This document shows, one piece after another, positions 1-6,165 of a stretch of DNA of 13,178 nucleotides (position 1 is its first letter; the number at the start of each line of letters is the position of its first letter). Source of the DNA: Desulfobacteraceae bacterium (GTDB lineage Bacteria; Desulfobacterota; Desulfobacteria; Desulfobacterales; Desulfobacteraceae); assembly GCA_015486915.1 (NCBI GenBank), contig WFQS01000624.1, positions 1-13,178 of the forward strand, in the 5' to 3' direction. A program made the translations under genes and the position numbers. The notes under the pieces were generated by a model. It saw only the letters and a list, made by a program, of their open reading frames with translations, was not told the DNA's origin and did no database searches.

Positions 1-186
1 ATATAGTGAAGTCTCAGAACCATATTGGAACCACAATTTCAATGGACTGCACTTTAAATATTTCAGGCTGACCGGACATCGGTACAGCAGTATAGCAGTA
101 CACTGACACCATGCTATATCCATTGATTGAACAGCAGGTTAAATCCTTAAACAATCGGTTAATTAAAATTCCTGAAGTTGACGGAA

Positions 187-233
187 GGATGCTGTGGTGC
201 TATAAAAGAAGGTGATGCAGCATCCCTTTTTTT
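187..233 (+). terminator. Terminator-like hairpin with T-run
   Basis: The arms GGATGCTG (187-194) and CAGCATCC (218-225) are perfect complements around a 23-nt loop. A C and seven T follow (227-233), the layout of an intrinsic terminator on the plus strand. The loop is long, which weakens the call. It would end a plus-strand transcript entering from the left, outside the window. Confidence 0.45.
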
Positions 234-256
234 CAGGGGGAACTCATCCTTGGGAA

Positions 257-343
257 GGCAGCCTGTGAACCTTGGCCGGTAATGGGCTGTCTTCTTGTAT
301 CTGTTTATGTCTGTCAGTTGCCGGATTTGCCTCATGGCAGTTA
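257..343 (+). repeat. Dispersed hairpin element, copy 1
   Basis: The 3' part is TGCC (328-331), loop TCAT (332-335), GGCA (336-339), followed by GTTA and preceded by CCGGAT. This matches the core of the other copies. A second hairpin lies upstream: GGCAGCC (257-263) with GGCTGTC (285-291), seven pairs including one G-T. The gap between the two hairpins is 36 nt, the same as in the copy inside the CcsA-like gene. The upstream hairpin is less certain to belong to the element. Confidence 0.55.
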
Positions 344-394
344 TAATAATATATTGTCTGTTTTACCCTCCTTTTTTTCTGTTTAATTTATGTC

Positions 395-1654
395 TTATTT
401 AAGGAATGCAGGGTTTTGTATGATTTGCCCATATTCCTTCACCATTTCCGAAAAAACAGGTTTATCCACAAAGAATTTGTATATTTCGTCTGCCTTTTCC
501 ACAGGATCAATATCCCTGAACGCTTGAGGATAAAGAACCTTGCCAACGGCATAGGCATCTGAAATTGCTGTCCCCAGATTTGTTGCATACCAGTTGAAAG
601 GCATTAAAGTGTAGACTTGTTTGTTTCGGAACGCCTTTAATGCATTATAAAAAGTTGTTTTTTTACGGAAATCCTGAGCAATGAGGTCAAGCCCCCCGTC
701 ATCAATAAAGATAATATCAGGATCAAGTTTTAAAAGCATTTCCCTGTCAAGAAAAACATGACTTCCCATGGCAGGCTTTACCTGCATTGCCAGATTTGGC
801 ACATCAAGCCAATCAAAGGGGATATAGCGCTGTTCCGTACTTTCAATGCCGTGGGCTCCCCGATAGCCGAGACCACCCACATATGCCCTTGGGTGCATAC
901 TCTTAGAAATACCTGATACACGGTTTTTCAAATCTTTTCTAAGAAGTTTAATGTAATTGATCAGATCCTCTGCTCTTTTTCCCCGGTTCAGAATTCTTCC
1001 CGTAATGGAAAGTGCATCATAAACTGCTTCATCAAAGGTGGCAAAAGCGCCATAATTCAGCACAACCACTGGTATCCCAAGTGTTTTCTGTACCTGATCA
1101 GCAAGAGAAGCTTTCATATAGGTAACAAAAATCACCTGTGGCGCAAGGGCGAGCAATGCCTCCATATTAGGTTTTTTATTAATACTCACCGTTCCTCCGG
1201 GGCCGCAGCTTGGTAATCCGGAAAGTTCAGGATGGGCAATCCAATAGGGACGACCCCCTGGGAATCTTTTTTCCATATCTTCAACACCGACGACTTTTGA
1301 TTCAGCCTGAAGGTATACGATCAGCCGCAATGCCCCGGGACCGATGCAGACAATACGCTCAGGATCAAAGCAAAGTGTTATCCGACGTTTTGTCATATCA
1401 GTCACCCTTATTGTCCTGGCAGAAATATCATTGCCTGAACATGGAATGTTATATTGTCCAGCTTCGGCAACGGATAAATTCAGAATCAGGCTCCATATTA
1501 TAATCCAAATAACGGCCAGGAGGCCAATCCGGGATTGCAGCCACAGTATAGACCGTATGCTTTGTTTTGCTTCGAATTCCACTGACATCAAAGCTTCCAG
1601 CCCATACCCAGATATAATATTTAAACTTTTTTCTATAGAATTGTGCTTAATCAT
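395..1654 (-). CDS. ABC transporter periplasmic substrate-binding protein, FecB/BtuF type
   Basis: This is a helical-backbone (class III) binding protein that would deliver a metal complex, siderophore or corrinoid to the permease/ATPase encoded just upstream. An ATG at 1654 preceded by AGAGG gives 419 residues, 19 nt after the ATPase stop. An ATG at 1588, preceded by GGAAG, gives 397 residues and a more normal signal-peptide length, so the start is uncertain. The hydrophobic segment (LLAVIWIIIWSLILNL) ends at AEA, a plausible signal peptidase site. Next come the usual two lobes: VCIGPGALRLIVYL near the N-terminus, a GRPYWIAHPEL segment, LLALAPQVIFV, and later LLKLDPDIIFID and NKQVYTLMPFNWYATN. 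The longer open frame reaching 1846 overlaps the ATPase gene and is not the likely start. The substrate cannot be read from the sequence; iron complexes, molybdate/tungstate and corrinoids are all possible for this family. Confidence 0.88.
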   Translation of the reverse strand: MIKHNSIEKSLNIISGYGLEALMSVEFEAKQSIRSILWLQSRIGLLAVIWIIIWSLILNLSVAEAGQYNIPCSGNDISARTIRVTDMTKRRITLCFDPERIVCIGPGALRLIVYLQAESKVVGVEDMEKRFPGGRPYWIAHPELSGLPSCGPGGTVSINKKPNMEALLALAPQVIFVTYMKASLADQVQKTLGIPVVVLNYGAFATFDEAVYDALSITGRILNRGKRAEDLINYIKLLRKDLKNRVSGISKSMHPRAYVGGLGYRGAHGIESTEQRYIPFDWLDVPNLAMQVKPAMGSHVFLDREMLLKLDPDIIFIDDGGLDLIAQDFRKKTTFYNALKAFRNKQVYTLMPFNWYATNLGTAISDAYAVGKVLYPQAFRDIDPVEKADEIYKFFVDKPVFSEMVKEYGQIIQNPAFLK

Positions 1655-1673
1655 ATTAAACCTCTGATTAATG

Positions 1674-2426
1674 TTACAACGGAACTGCCACTGTGTGACC
1701 ATTAATTTTTTCCAAAATAACGTCAACGTCATACACCTGCCTGATAATATCACAAGTGAGTTCTTCCTTTGTGGAAAGTGCGTGAATTCTATGATCCTTG
1801 AGAAACAGAAAATTATCTGCAAACCGTATGGCAGTATTGAGATCATGGATTACAATAACGGCTGAAATTTTTTTTATTTTAACCACTTTGCGAATCAGCG
1901 CCATTACCTCAAGCTGATTTTTAATGTCAAGGCTGCTTGTGGGTTCATCAAGAAGCAGAACAGAAGGGGACTGTGCAAGAGCTCTTGCTATAACAACTTT
2001 CTGAATTTCACCGCCGCTCAGATCACTGACACGACGCATGGCAAGCTCTGCAATGCCGATCTGTTCGATGATGTTTTCCACAAAGGCATAATCTTTTCCG
2101 GTAACTGACCATCTGATATGGGGCCTGCGACCCATGAGCACAGCCTCAAAAACAGTGACGTCTATTTCAGGATGGCGTTGCGGTACATATCCCATATGCT
2201 GTGCCACTGAGTTTCGGTTCATGCGCAGTATGTTTTTCCCATCCACAAAAACAGAACCTTTTTCTGGATTTAAGATACAATTCAGGCATTTAAGCAGCGT
2301 GGATTTTCCAGCCCCGTTTACACCAAGTACACACATGATCTGCCCCTTGTTCAGGGAGAAACTTACATTGGAAAGGACAGGATGGCTGTTATATGAAAAT
2401 TGGATATCAGCTACCTTGAGTTTCAT
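1674..2426 (-). CDS. ABC transporter ATP-binding protein, FecE/BtuD type
   Basis: This is the cytoplasmic ATPase that powers the importer, 250 residues, normal for the family. Visible motifs are Walker A GVNGAGKST (35-43), Q-loop glutamine near 83 (YVPQRHPE), ABC signature LSGGE (136-140), Walker B VLLLDEP (156-162), D-loop SSLD (164-167) and switch histidine H194 (VIHDLN). All catalytic residues are present. The start codon overlaps the permease stop by 4 nt (ATGA), a sign of translational coupling. It is the only ABC ATPase in the window, so it might also serve the plus-strand permease, which lacks one; that sharing is inference. Confidence 0.96.
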   Translation of the reverse strand: MKLKVADIQFSYNSHPVLSNVSFSLNKGQIMCVLGVNGAGKSTLLKCLNCILNPEKGSVFVDGKNILRMNRNSVAQHMGYVPQRHPEIDVTVFEAVLMGRRPHIRWSVTGKDYAFVENIIEQIGIAELAMRRVSDLSGGEIQKVVIARALAQSPSVLLLDEPTSSLDIKNQLEVMALIRKVVKIKKISAVIVIHDLNTAIRFADNFLFLKDHRIHALSTKEELTCDIIRQVYDVDVILEKINGHTVAVPL

Positions 2427-3454
2427 TTATACCCCCTGATTAACAAATAAAGAAATACCGGGGCTCCAAAAAATGAGGTTATCACACCAACCGGCAGTGC
2501 ACCGGAACCAATGAATACACGGCCTATAGTATCTGCACCTAGCAGAATAAGGGCACCGATCACTGAGGAGAACGGGATCAGCAAACCATGGTCATCACCT
2601 GTCAGCCGCCTTGCAATATGCGGTGCGATGAGTCCGACAAAGGCGATGATACCGTGAAAAGCCGTGGCAAGTGCAGAAATAAGGGTGGCTGCAATCATAC
2701 CGGCTATTCTGATTCTTTCAACGTTCACTCCAAGCCCTTTTGCTGTTTCCTCTCCGGAAGACAGAGTGTTCAGATCCCATTTCAAAGCCGTTAAAAAAGC
2801 TGTGGCTGCTGCAGTACAGACCAGTAACAGCATTATCTCCTGCCAATTGGAACGCGCTACATCCCCAAATGTCCAGAAGACCACCATGGCAAGTTCAGTT
2901 TCGGTTGCAAGGTATTGAATAAGTATTGTTGCAGAGGCAAAAAGAGCAGAAAGCCCCACACCCGCAAGAATGATGGTTTCAGGAGAAAGCCTTTTCAATC
3001 CTGACAGAAGCAGAATAACCAGAGTTGCAGTCATTGCCCCGCCAAATGCACAAATTGTTACAGAAAAAAACTTTCCATTAAATACAACAATGGACAAGGC
3101 TGCTCCAAAGGCTGCTCCGTGACTGATTCCAAGCGTCGAAGGTGAACCAAGGGGATTTTTCAGCAGAGACTGTATTGCAAGCCCTGAAACCGAAAGACCC
3201 CATCCACATACAAGAGCTGCAATAACACGCGGCAGTCTGATATCTCTTATTACAATACCGGAAGTACCCCTTATTTCTCCGGTTAAGGCTTTCAGTATAG
3301 TTTTGATTGGAATTTCATATGCTCCCTGGGTTACGGCATAAACGCAAAGCAAAAGCATTACACCTGCCAGAATCAACAGAACCATCATTTTCCTGTGCAC
3401 ACAGTTTAAATATTCTGCTGTTATGGTGCCTGTTGTTTCATATGGATCTTTCAT
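2423..3454 (-). CDS. ABC transporter permease, FecCD/BtuC type
   Basis: This is an inner-membrane permease of the iron-siderophore/cobalamin family, about 343 residues, expected to form a homodimer with about ten transmembrane helices per subunit. Family hallmarks are IRLPRVIAALVCGWGLSVSGLAIQ near the N-terminus, NPLGSPSTLGISHGAAFGAA, GLSALFASA, the coupling-helix region FVGLIAPHIARRLTG, and the C-terminal ITSFFGAPVFLYLL. The start is ambiguous: ATG at 3454 sits 12 nt after AAGGTGG, whereas a TTG at 3463 sits only 3 nt after it. It is the first gene of the three-gene minus-strand operon and directly follows the attenuator-like leader. Confidence 0.95.
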   Translation of the reverse strand: MKDPYETTGTITAEYLNCVHRKMMVLLILAGVMLLLCVYAVTQGAYEIPIKTILKALTGEIRGTSGIVIRDIRLPRVIAALVCGWGLSVSGLAIQSLLKNPLGSPSTLGISHGAAFGAALSIVVFNGKFFSVTICAFGGAMTATLVILLLSGLKRLSPETIILAGVGLSALFASATILIQYLATETELAMVVFWTFGDVARSNWQEIMLLLVCTAAATAFLTALKWDLNTLSSGEETAKGLGVNVERIRIAGMIAATLISALATAFHGIIAFVGLIAPHIARRLTGDDHGLLIPFSSVIGALILLGADTIGRVFIGSGALPVGVITSFFGAPVFLYLLIRGYK

Positions 3455-3481
3455 ATTGTACAATTACCACCTTTTTAAAAT

Positions 3482-3543
3482 AAAAAAAGGCCACAAAAAC
3501 ACACACTCCATTAACGGGAGTGTGAGCCTTCATGGCCTTTTTT
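3482..3543 (-). terminator. Attenuator-like terminator hairpin before the minus-strand permease
   Basis: Read on the minus strand, an outer stem of 11 pairs (AAAAAAGGCCA at 3543-3533 with TGGCCTTTTTT at 3493-3483) encloses an inner 8-bp stem (CACACTCC at 3524-3517 with GGAGTGTG at 3509-3502). A run of seven T (3488-3482) follows the GGCC, as in an intrinsic terminator. It lies between the minus-strand promoter and the permease ribosome-binding site, so it would attenuate its own operon. The outer arms are T-rich on both strands, so it could also work on the plus strand. Confidence 0.65.
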
Positions 3544-3642
3544 AAACAATATTGGAATAATTATCAGATGCCGGTCAGCACAATCCATAAAAATTGTGCT
3601 TAACATTTAAATTTATTTCAAGGCAGCTTCGGCTGCCAATTT
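3544..3642 (-). promoter_or_regulatory. Structured leader of the minus-strand ABC operon
   Basis: Between the probable transcription start near 3642 and the attenuator hairpin the transcript can form two hairpins: GGCAGC, loop CGAA, GCTGCC (3637-3622), and an 8-bp stem AGCACAAT with ATTGTGCT (3600-3577) with an 8-nt loop. None of the conserved sequences of the cobalamin, TPP, SAM, c-di-GMP, fluoride, molybdenum-cofactor or NiCo riboswitches can be recognised by eye. The promoter, folded leader, terminator, gene layout suggests conditional termination by an unidentified signal. Protein binding, rather than a ligand, is equally possible. Confidence 0.4.
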
Positions 3643-3648
3643 TTCTGG

Positions 3649-3677
3649 AATCTACTTTAGCAATTTTTAAAAGTCAA
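3649..3677 (-). promoter_or_regulatory. Sigma-70-type promoter of the minus-strand ABC operon
   Basis: On the minus strand there is TTGACT (3677-3672), a 17-nt spacer, then TAGATT (3654-3649). The -35 is one base from consensus and the -10 matches at four of six positions, with ideal spacing. Position and direction fit transcription of the permease, ATPase and binding-protein genes. Confidence 0.6.
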
Positions 3678-3749
3678 CAGTTTTCCAGATTTTTTTATAT
3701 AAATTTCAGTGAAAGTATTGTAAACCGGATAAAAAACTAAAAAAATTTT

Positions 3750-3797
3750 ATTCTATGTCGTGGACGTCAGGTCAATCCTGTCCTGCTTATTAAGCGG
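3750..3797 (+). repeat. 48-nt direct repeat R1 with dyad (possible operator)
   Basis: R1 matches R2 (3883-3930) at 39 of 48 positions. Both contain GGA, a 3-nt bulge, CAGG, a 5-nt loop, CCTG, TCC. The arms are identical in both copies, and the differences fall in the bulge, in the loop and outside the dyad. R1 lies between the divergent promoters, about 70 nt upstream of the minus-strand -35. It has no -35 element of its own at the equivalent position. Confidence 0.55.
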
Positions 3798-3862
3798 AAA
3801 AAATTATTGAGAAACAGATCAAAAAGAATGCCTTTCTTGCTTTAAATTTTATGAAATTGTTC

Positions 3863-3892
3863 TTGACAAGGATAAATTTTTAATTCTATATA
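3863..3892 (+). promoter_or_regulatory. Sigma-70-type promoter of the plus-strand B12 operon
   Basis: A perfect TTGACA (3863-3868) is followed by an 18-nt spacer and TATATA (3887-3892). Transcription would start near 3899, about 125 nt before the riboswitch, inside direct repeat R2. This is the best promoter candidate ahead of the riboswitch. Confidence 0.55.
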
Positions 3893-3930
3893 GCGGACAT
3901 CAGGTTATTCCTGTCCTTCTGATTAAGCTG
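3883..3930 (+). repeat. 48-nt direct repeat R2 overlapping the plus-strand promoter
   Basis: R2 is the second copy of the R1 repeat. It begins just before the -10 hexamer and puts its dyad (CAGG, 5-nt loop, CCTG) at the probable transcription start, where a repressor site or a 5' stabilising hairpin would sit. The shared dyad near both divergent promoters suggests common regulation; no regulator gene is in the window. Confidence 0.55.
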
Positions 3931-4023
3931 CACAGGACTGACCTTACAGACAATATAGTATTAGCAATACGTGAAAAACTAAGATTTTATGAAAAAAGTT
4001 TTTCATGTAAAATTGAGTTTTAG

Positions 4024-4185
4024 TTCAGGCGCTCATTGTGAGCTTAAAAGGGAACTCCGTTAAAATCGGAGACGGGCCCGCCGCTGTGATCGGGGACGAA
4101 AACCGCATTATGCCACTTGTGTTTTAAAACAACAGGGAAGGCGCGGTAATTAAGGATGATCCGAAAGTCAGAAGACCTGCCTGAA
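4024..4185 (+). promoter_or_regulatory. Cobalamin riboswitch
   Basis: The aptamer shows the family's ordered landmarks: closing stem P1 TTCAGG (4024-4029) with CCTGAA (4180-4185), the GCTCA/TGAGC hairpin, the TTAAAAGGGAA junction, a CTCCG/CGGAG arm, GCCGCTGTGA (4078-4087), and the B12 box AGTCAGAAGACCTGCC (4166-4181). Adenosylcobalamin or a related corrinoid is the known ligand of this class. An intrinsic terminator follows 65 nt downstream, so binding probably ends transcription before the CcsA-like gene. It implies B12 repression of the plus-strand operon. Confidence 0.96.
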
Positions 4186-4250
4186 TGAGGAGTCGAATCT
4201 CGCGGATAAAGAGAATGACTCAATGATCCTGCTGGATAAGCACGGGACAT

Positions 4251-4287
4251 CCCGGATCGATTTTTTTTTCGGTCGGGGATTTTTTTT
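4251..4287 (+). terminator. Riboswitch expression-platform terminator
   Basis: The arms CCCGGATCGA (4251-4260) and TCGGTCGGGG (4269-4278) pair at nine of ten positions, counting one G-T pair, around a T-rich loop, followed by A and eight T (4280-4287). It lies between the cobalamin aptamer and the first gene, as expected for the off state. An upstream hairpin using GAGTC (4190-4194) and GACTC may take part in switching. The short hairpin GGTTAAT/ATTAACC (4337-4355) just before the weak ribosome-binding site AGG could add a translational layer. Confidence 0.8.
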
Positions 4288-4366
4288 GCCCGGCTGATAC
4301 CCCTGATTAATGGTCTTTTGTTGTAGAGCATTACAGGGTTAATATCAGATTAACCGGACAGGTATC

Positions 4367-5287
4367 ATGGTTTTTGTTGATAATACCTTTTATCTTGCAG
4401 TTCTGTTTTATGTTTTAAGCTGGTTTTCAGCTGTTAAAAGGCAGGTCTCCATATTTTTGCTATGTATGGGACTTGTTGCGAATTTTTTTTCAATTGCAGG
4501 GCGTTATTATCTTTCCTTTCCTCTGATGCCCATGTATCAGACTCCTTTTTTCCTGCCAATTTTTATTGGCCTTTTCTCCATAAAAATCATATGGAATAAG
4601 GATAAAATGCGGGTAAGCATTATCTCCGTCATATCCTGTTTATCAATAATAGCAGTATTTTTCCCAAATGATTTTTATCTGCCTTTCCTTAAATCAAAAA
4701 CTATCTTTTCCCATATTTTTTTCTTATCAGGCGTTATGGCCAAGGCATGTTTTATAATTGCCGGAGTTTACAGTATTCATAATCTTCCCTTTTATAAGAA
4801 AGAGCTCTATTTTGACAGAGTCACAAATACTCTGTCCATGTTCGTTGAGAGGCACTGTAACGCAGTTCAGATCTGCCTCATGGCAGTTATAAAAAAATAC
4901 AGAAAAAGCCGGAAAAATTCTGAAACCCGTGAAATTCCGGTTAATAAATCCATTGATACAAATAAAAAAATAATGAACTGGATAATCACAGGATTTGCCC
5001 TGTGGACTATATCCATGTTTTCCGGAGAAATATGGTCATTTCTCGGATGGGGAAATCCCGTTGCATGGGATGATGCCGCCATTCTCACCACAATGGCGAC
5101 CTGGCTTTACTATGTATGTTTTCTGCATCTTCATTTTGTAAAAGCATTTAAAAATTATCAGATAAAAACATATGCTGCTGCATTTGGTACGATTCTTATA
5201 CTGATCCTGAATTTTTATCCTGAGCTCGGGATATTTCAGATACCCCGGATAAACCGCATTTTTGAATTTCCATGGATGGTATTATGA
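4367..5287 (+). CDS. CcsA/ResC-like cytochrome c assembly (haem-handling) membrane protein
   Basis: This is a polytopic inner-membrane protein, 306 residues, with hydrophobic helices from the N-terminus to about 140 and again from about 204. The diagnostic feature is a divergent WWD motif at residues 220-237 (GEIWSFLGWGNPVAWDDA: W223, W228, W234, D235), followed by TTMATWLYYVCFLHLHF with H254/H256. H116 and H138 flank a further helix. In System II cytochrome c assembly the WWD domain presents haem at the outer membrane face together with Ccs1/ResB, whose homologue is the next gene. Residues about 150-175, in a soluble loop, are encoded by a copy of the dispersed hairpin element, so this loop is probably an insertion. 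It is the first gene after the cobalamin riboswitch, which is unusual for this family; the true cargo (haem, corrinoid or another tetrapyrrole) is unknown. The ribosome-binding site (ACAGG) is weak. Confidence 0.82.
   Translation: MVFVDNTFYLAVLFYVLSWFSAVKRQVSIFLLCMGLVANFFSIAGRYYLSFPLMPMYQTPFFLPIFIGLFSIKIIWNKDKMRVSIISVISCLSIIAVFFPNDFYLPFLKSKTIFSHIFFLSGVMAKACFIIAGVYSIHNLPFYKKELYFDRVTNTLSMFVERHCNAVQICLMAVIKKYRKSRKNSETREIPVNKSIDTNKKIMNWIITGFALWTISMFSGEIWSFLGWGNPVAWDDAAILTTMATWLYYVCFLHLHFVKAFKNYQIKTYAAAFGTILILILNFYPELGIFQIPRINRIFEFPWMVL
4814..4890 (+). repeat. Dispersed hairpin element, copy 2, inside a coding region
   Basis: The first hairpin is GACAGAGT (4814-4821), a 7-nt loop, ACTCTGTC (4829-4836), a perfect 8-bp stem. 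After 36 nt comes the second: CTGCC (4873-4877), TCAT, GGCAG (4882-4886), then TTAT. The segment from about 4838 also matches the inverted copy near 13030, sharing TTCGTTG, GAGGCA and then the core hairpin. The element is read in frame by the CcsA-like gene and encodes residues about 150-175, between two membrane regions, without breaking the frame. Confidence 0.72.
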
Positions 5288-6108
5288 AAAAAATATGGAA
5301 AATACTGGGAGATATTAAATTTACGGTAATTATACTTTTACTGCTTGTCTGCGACCTTTGTGCAGGGTATTTCAGTCTTCTTGGAAATGAAAAAATATTC
5401 AGGCCACTTGGGGATTTCGGCCTGATTCAATGGATAAACACATTCGGAAAAACATACCCTGTTCATACAATGTGGTTTTTTGCCCTGTTTATTCTTCTTG
5501 CTCTGCTTGGAATAAATACATTTGCATGTACAACAGACAGAATTATTATTTTGATTAAAAACCGCAGTCATTTTAATAATCCTGTTTCTTTTGCCCTGAA
5601 ATTTTCCGTTCATATCATGCATTACTCCCTGATTATCATTTTAACAGGATATCTGATAACCTATGTTTTACCTTCGGTCTCTTCCAATGAAATTCTTGTT
5701 TTAAATCAGAATAAAAAAATCCCCAATACAAAAATAAATGTAATGCTTAAATCAATGGATATTAAATATTACCACGGAACCAGACTGAAATTTTTAAATA
5801 ACCGTGCCTGGGATTTAAATGCAAAACTGCTGGTCACAGGCAGGAATGTTTCCCGGGGAGAATTAAAGACAATAGGCATTAATAAGCCTTTTATATTTAA
5901 GAATATCAGTTTTACTCTCAAGGATTTTGGTCCTAAATACAAATACGGCATGAAACAGCAGCCCTATATAAGTCTTATCATAAAAAAGACCCTGGGCATT
6001 AAATTCTATTTTGCGGGAACTCTGCTCTTTTCCTGCGGGCTTTTCATGTATCTGTATCAGTGTTTTTTTCATAGGGGTCATGATCAGATGATCAGAGAAC
6101 CGGTGTAA
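5284..6108 (+). CDS. Ccs1/ResB-like cytochrome c assembly protein
   Basis: The product is 274 residues, short for the family. The first segment WKILGDIKFTVIILLLL resembles the ResB N-terminus. Membrane helices are predicted at about 13-34, 62-83 and 106-130 (with H110 and H113), then an extracytoplasmic domain at about 131-237 and a last helix at 238-262. This is the ResB plan of three helices, a soluble domain and a fourth helix. Known ResB/Ccs1 proteins work with CcsA/ResC to carry haem and hold apocytochrome c. The ATG at 5284 overlaps the previous stop codon (ATGA) and has GGATGG in front; the upstream ATG at 5272 lacks a ribosome-binding site. Coupling to the CcsA-like gene supports a two-subunit complex. 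No cytochrome c gene (CXXCH) is visible in the window. Confidence 0.82.
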   Translation: MKKIWKILGDIKFTVIILLLLVCDLCAGYFSLLGNEKIFRPLGDFGLIQWINTFGKTYPVHTMWFFALFILLALLGINTFACTTDRIIILIKNRSHFNNPVSFALKFSVHIMHYSLIIILTGYLITYVLPSVSSNEILVLNQNKKIPNTKINVMLKSMDIKYYHGTRLKFLNNRAWDLNAKLLVTGRNVSRGELKTIGINKPFIFKNISFTLKDFGPKYKYGMKQQPYISLIIKKTLGIKFYFAGTLLFSCGLFMYLYQCFFHRGHDQMIREPV

Positions 6109-6165
6109 ACCATGTCAGCAGGTACCATTTTTGAACGTTAAGAATAAAAGCAAGGGAGATAGATT

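Larger units (their letters stand above)
1..394. other. Gene-poor left flank
   Basis: I see no convincing gene here. A 34-codon plus-strand frame (111-215, beginning MLYPLIEQQVKS) has no Shine-Dalgarno sequence, and the same frame has stops just upstream, so it may be chance or a relic. A 58-codon minus-strand frame starting at 335 also looks like chance. Real structure is limited to the terminator-like hairpin at 187-233 and a copy of the dispersed hairpin repeat ending at 343. No T-run hairpin that would end the minus-strand operon is visible just downstream of its last stop codon at 395. Confidence 0.5.

Noticed and set aside
161..335. 58-codon minus-strand frame starting at the repeat loop
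   Set aside because: The ATG comes from the element's TCAT loop, composition is not gene-like and no family is recognisable.
3525..3540. Possible seventh hairpin-element core (GCCTTCATGGCC)
   Set aside because: It has an extra T in the loop, lacks the GATC and GTTA flanks, and is explained by the attenuator hairpin.
3544..3642. Second cobalamin riboswitch in the minus-strand leader
   Set aside because: The B12 box and the other conserved junction sequences are missing.
3810..4022. Protein-like plus-strand frame containing ILYSGHQVIPVLLIKL
   Set aside because: It has no start codon, lies over the promoter and repeat R2, and R1/R2 differences are not biased to third codon positions.
4044..4331. 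95-codon minus-strand frame
   Set aside because: It lies antisense to the cobalamin riboswitch and its terminator and has no ribosome-binding site.
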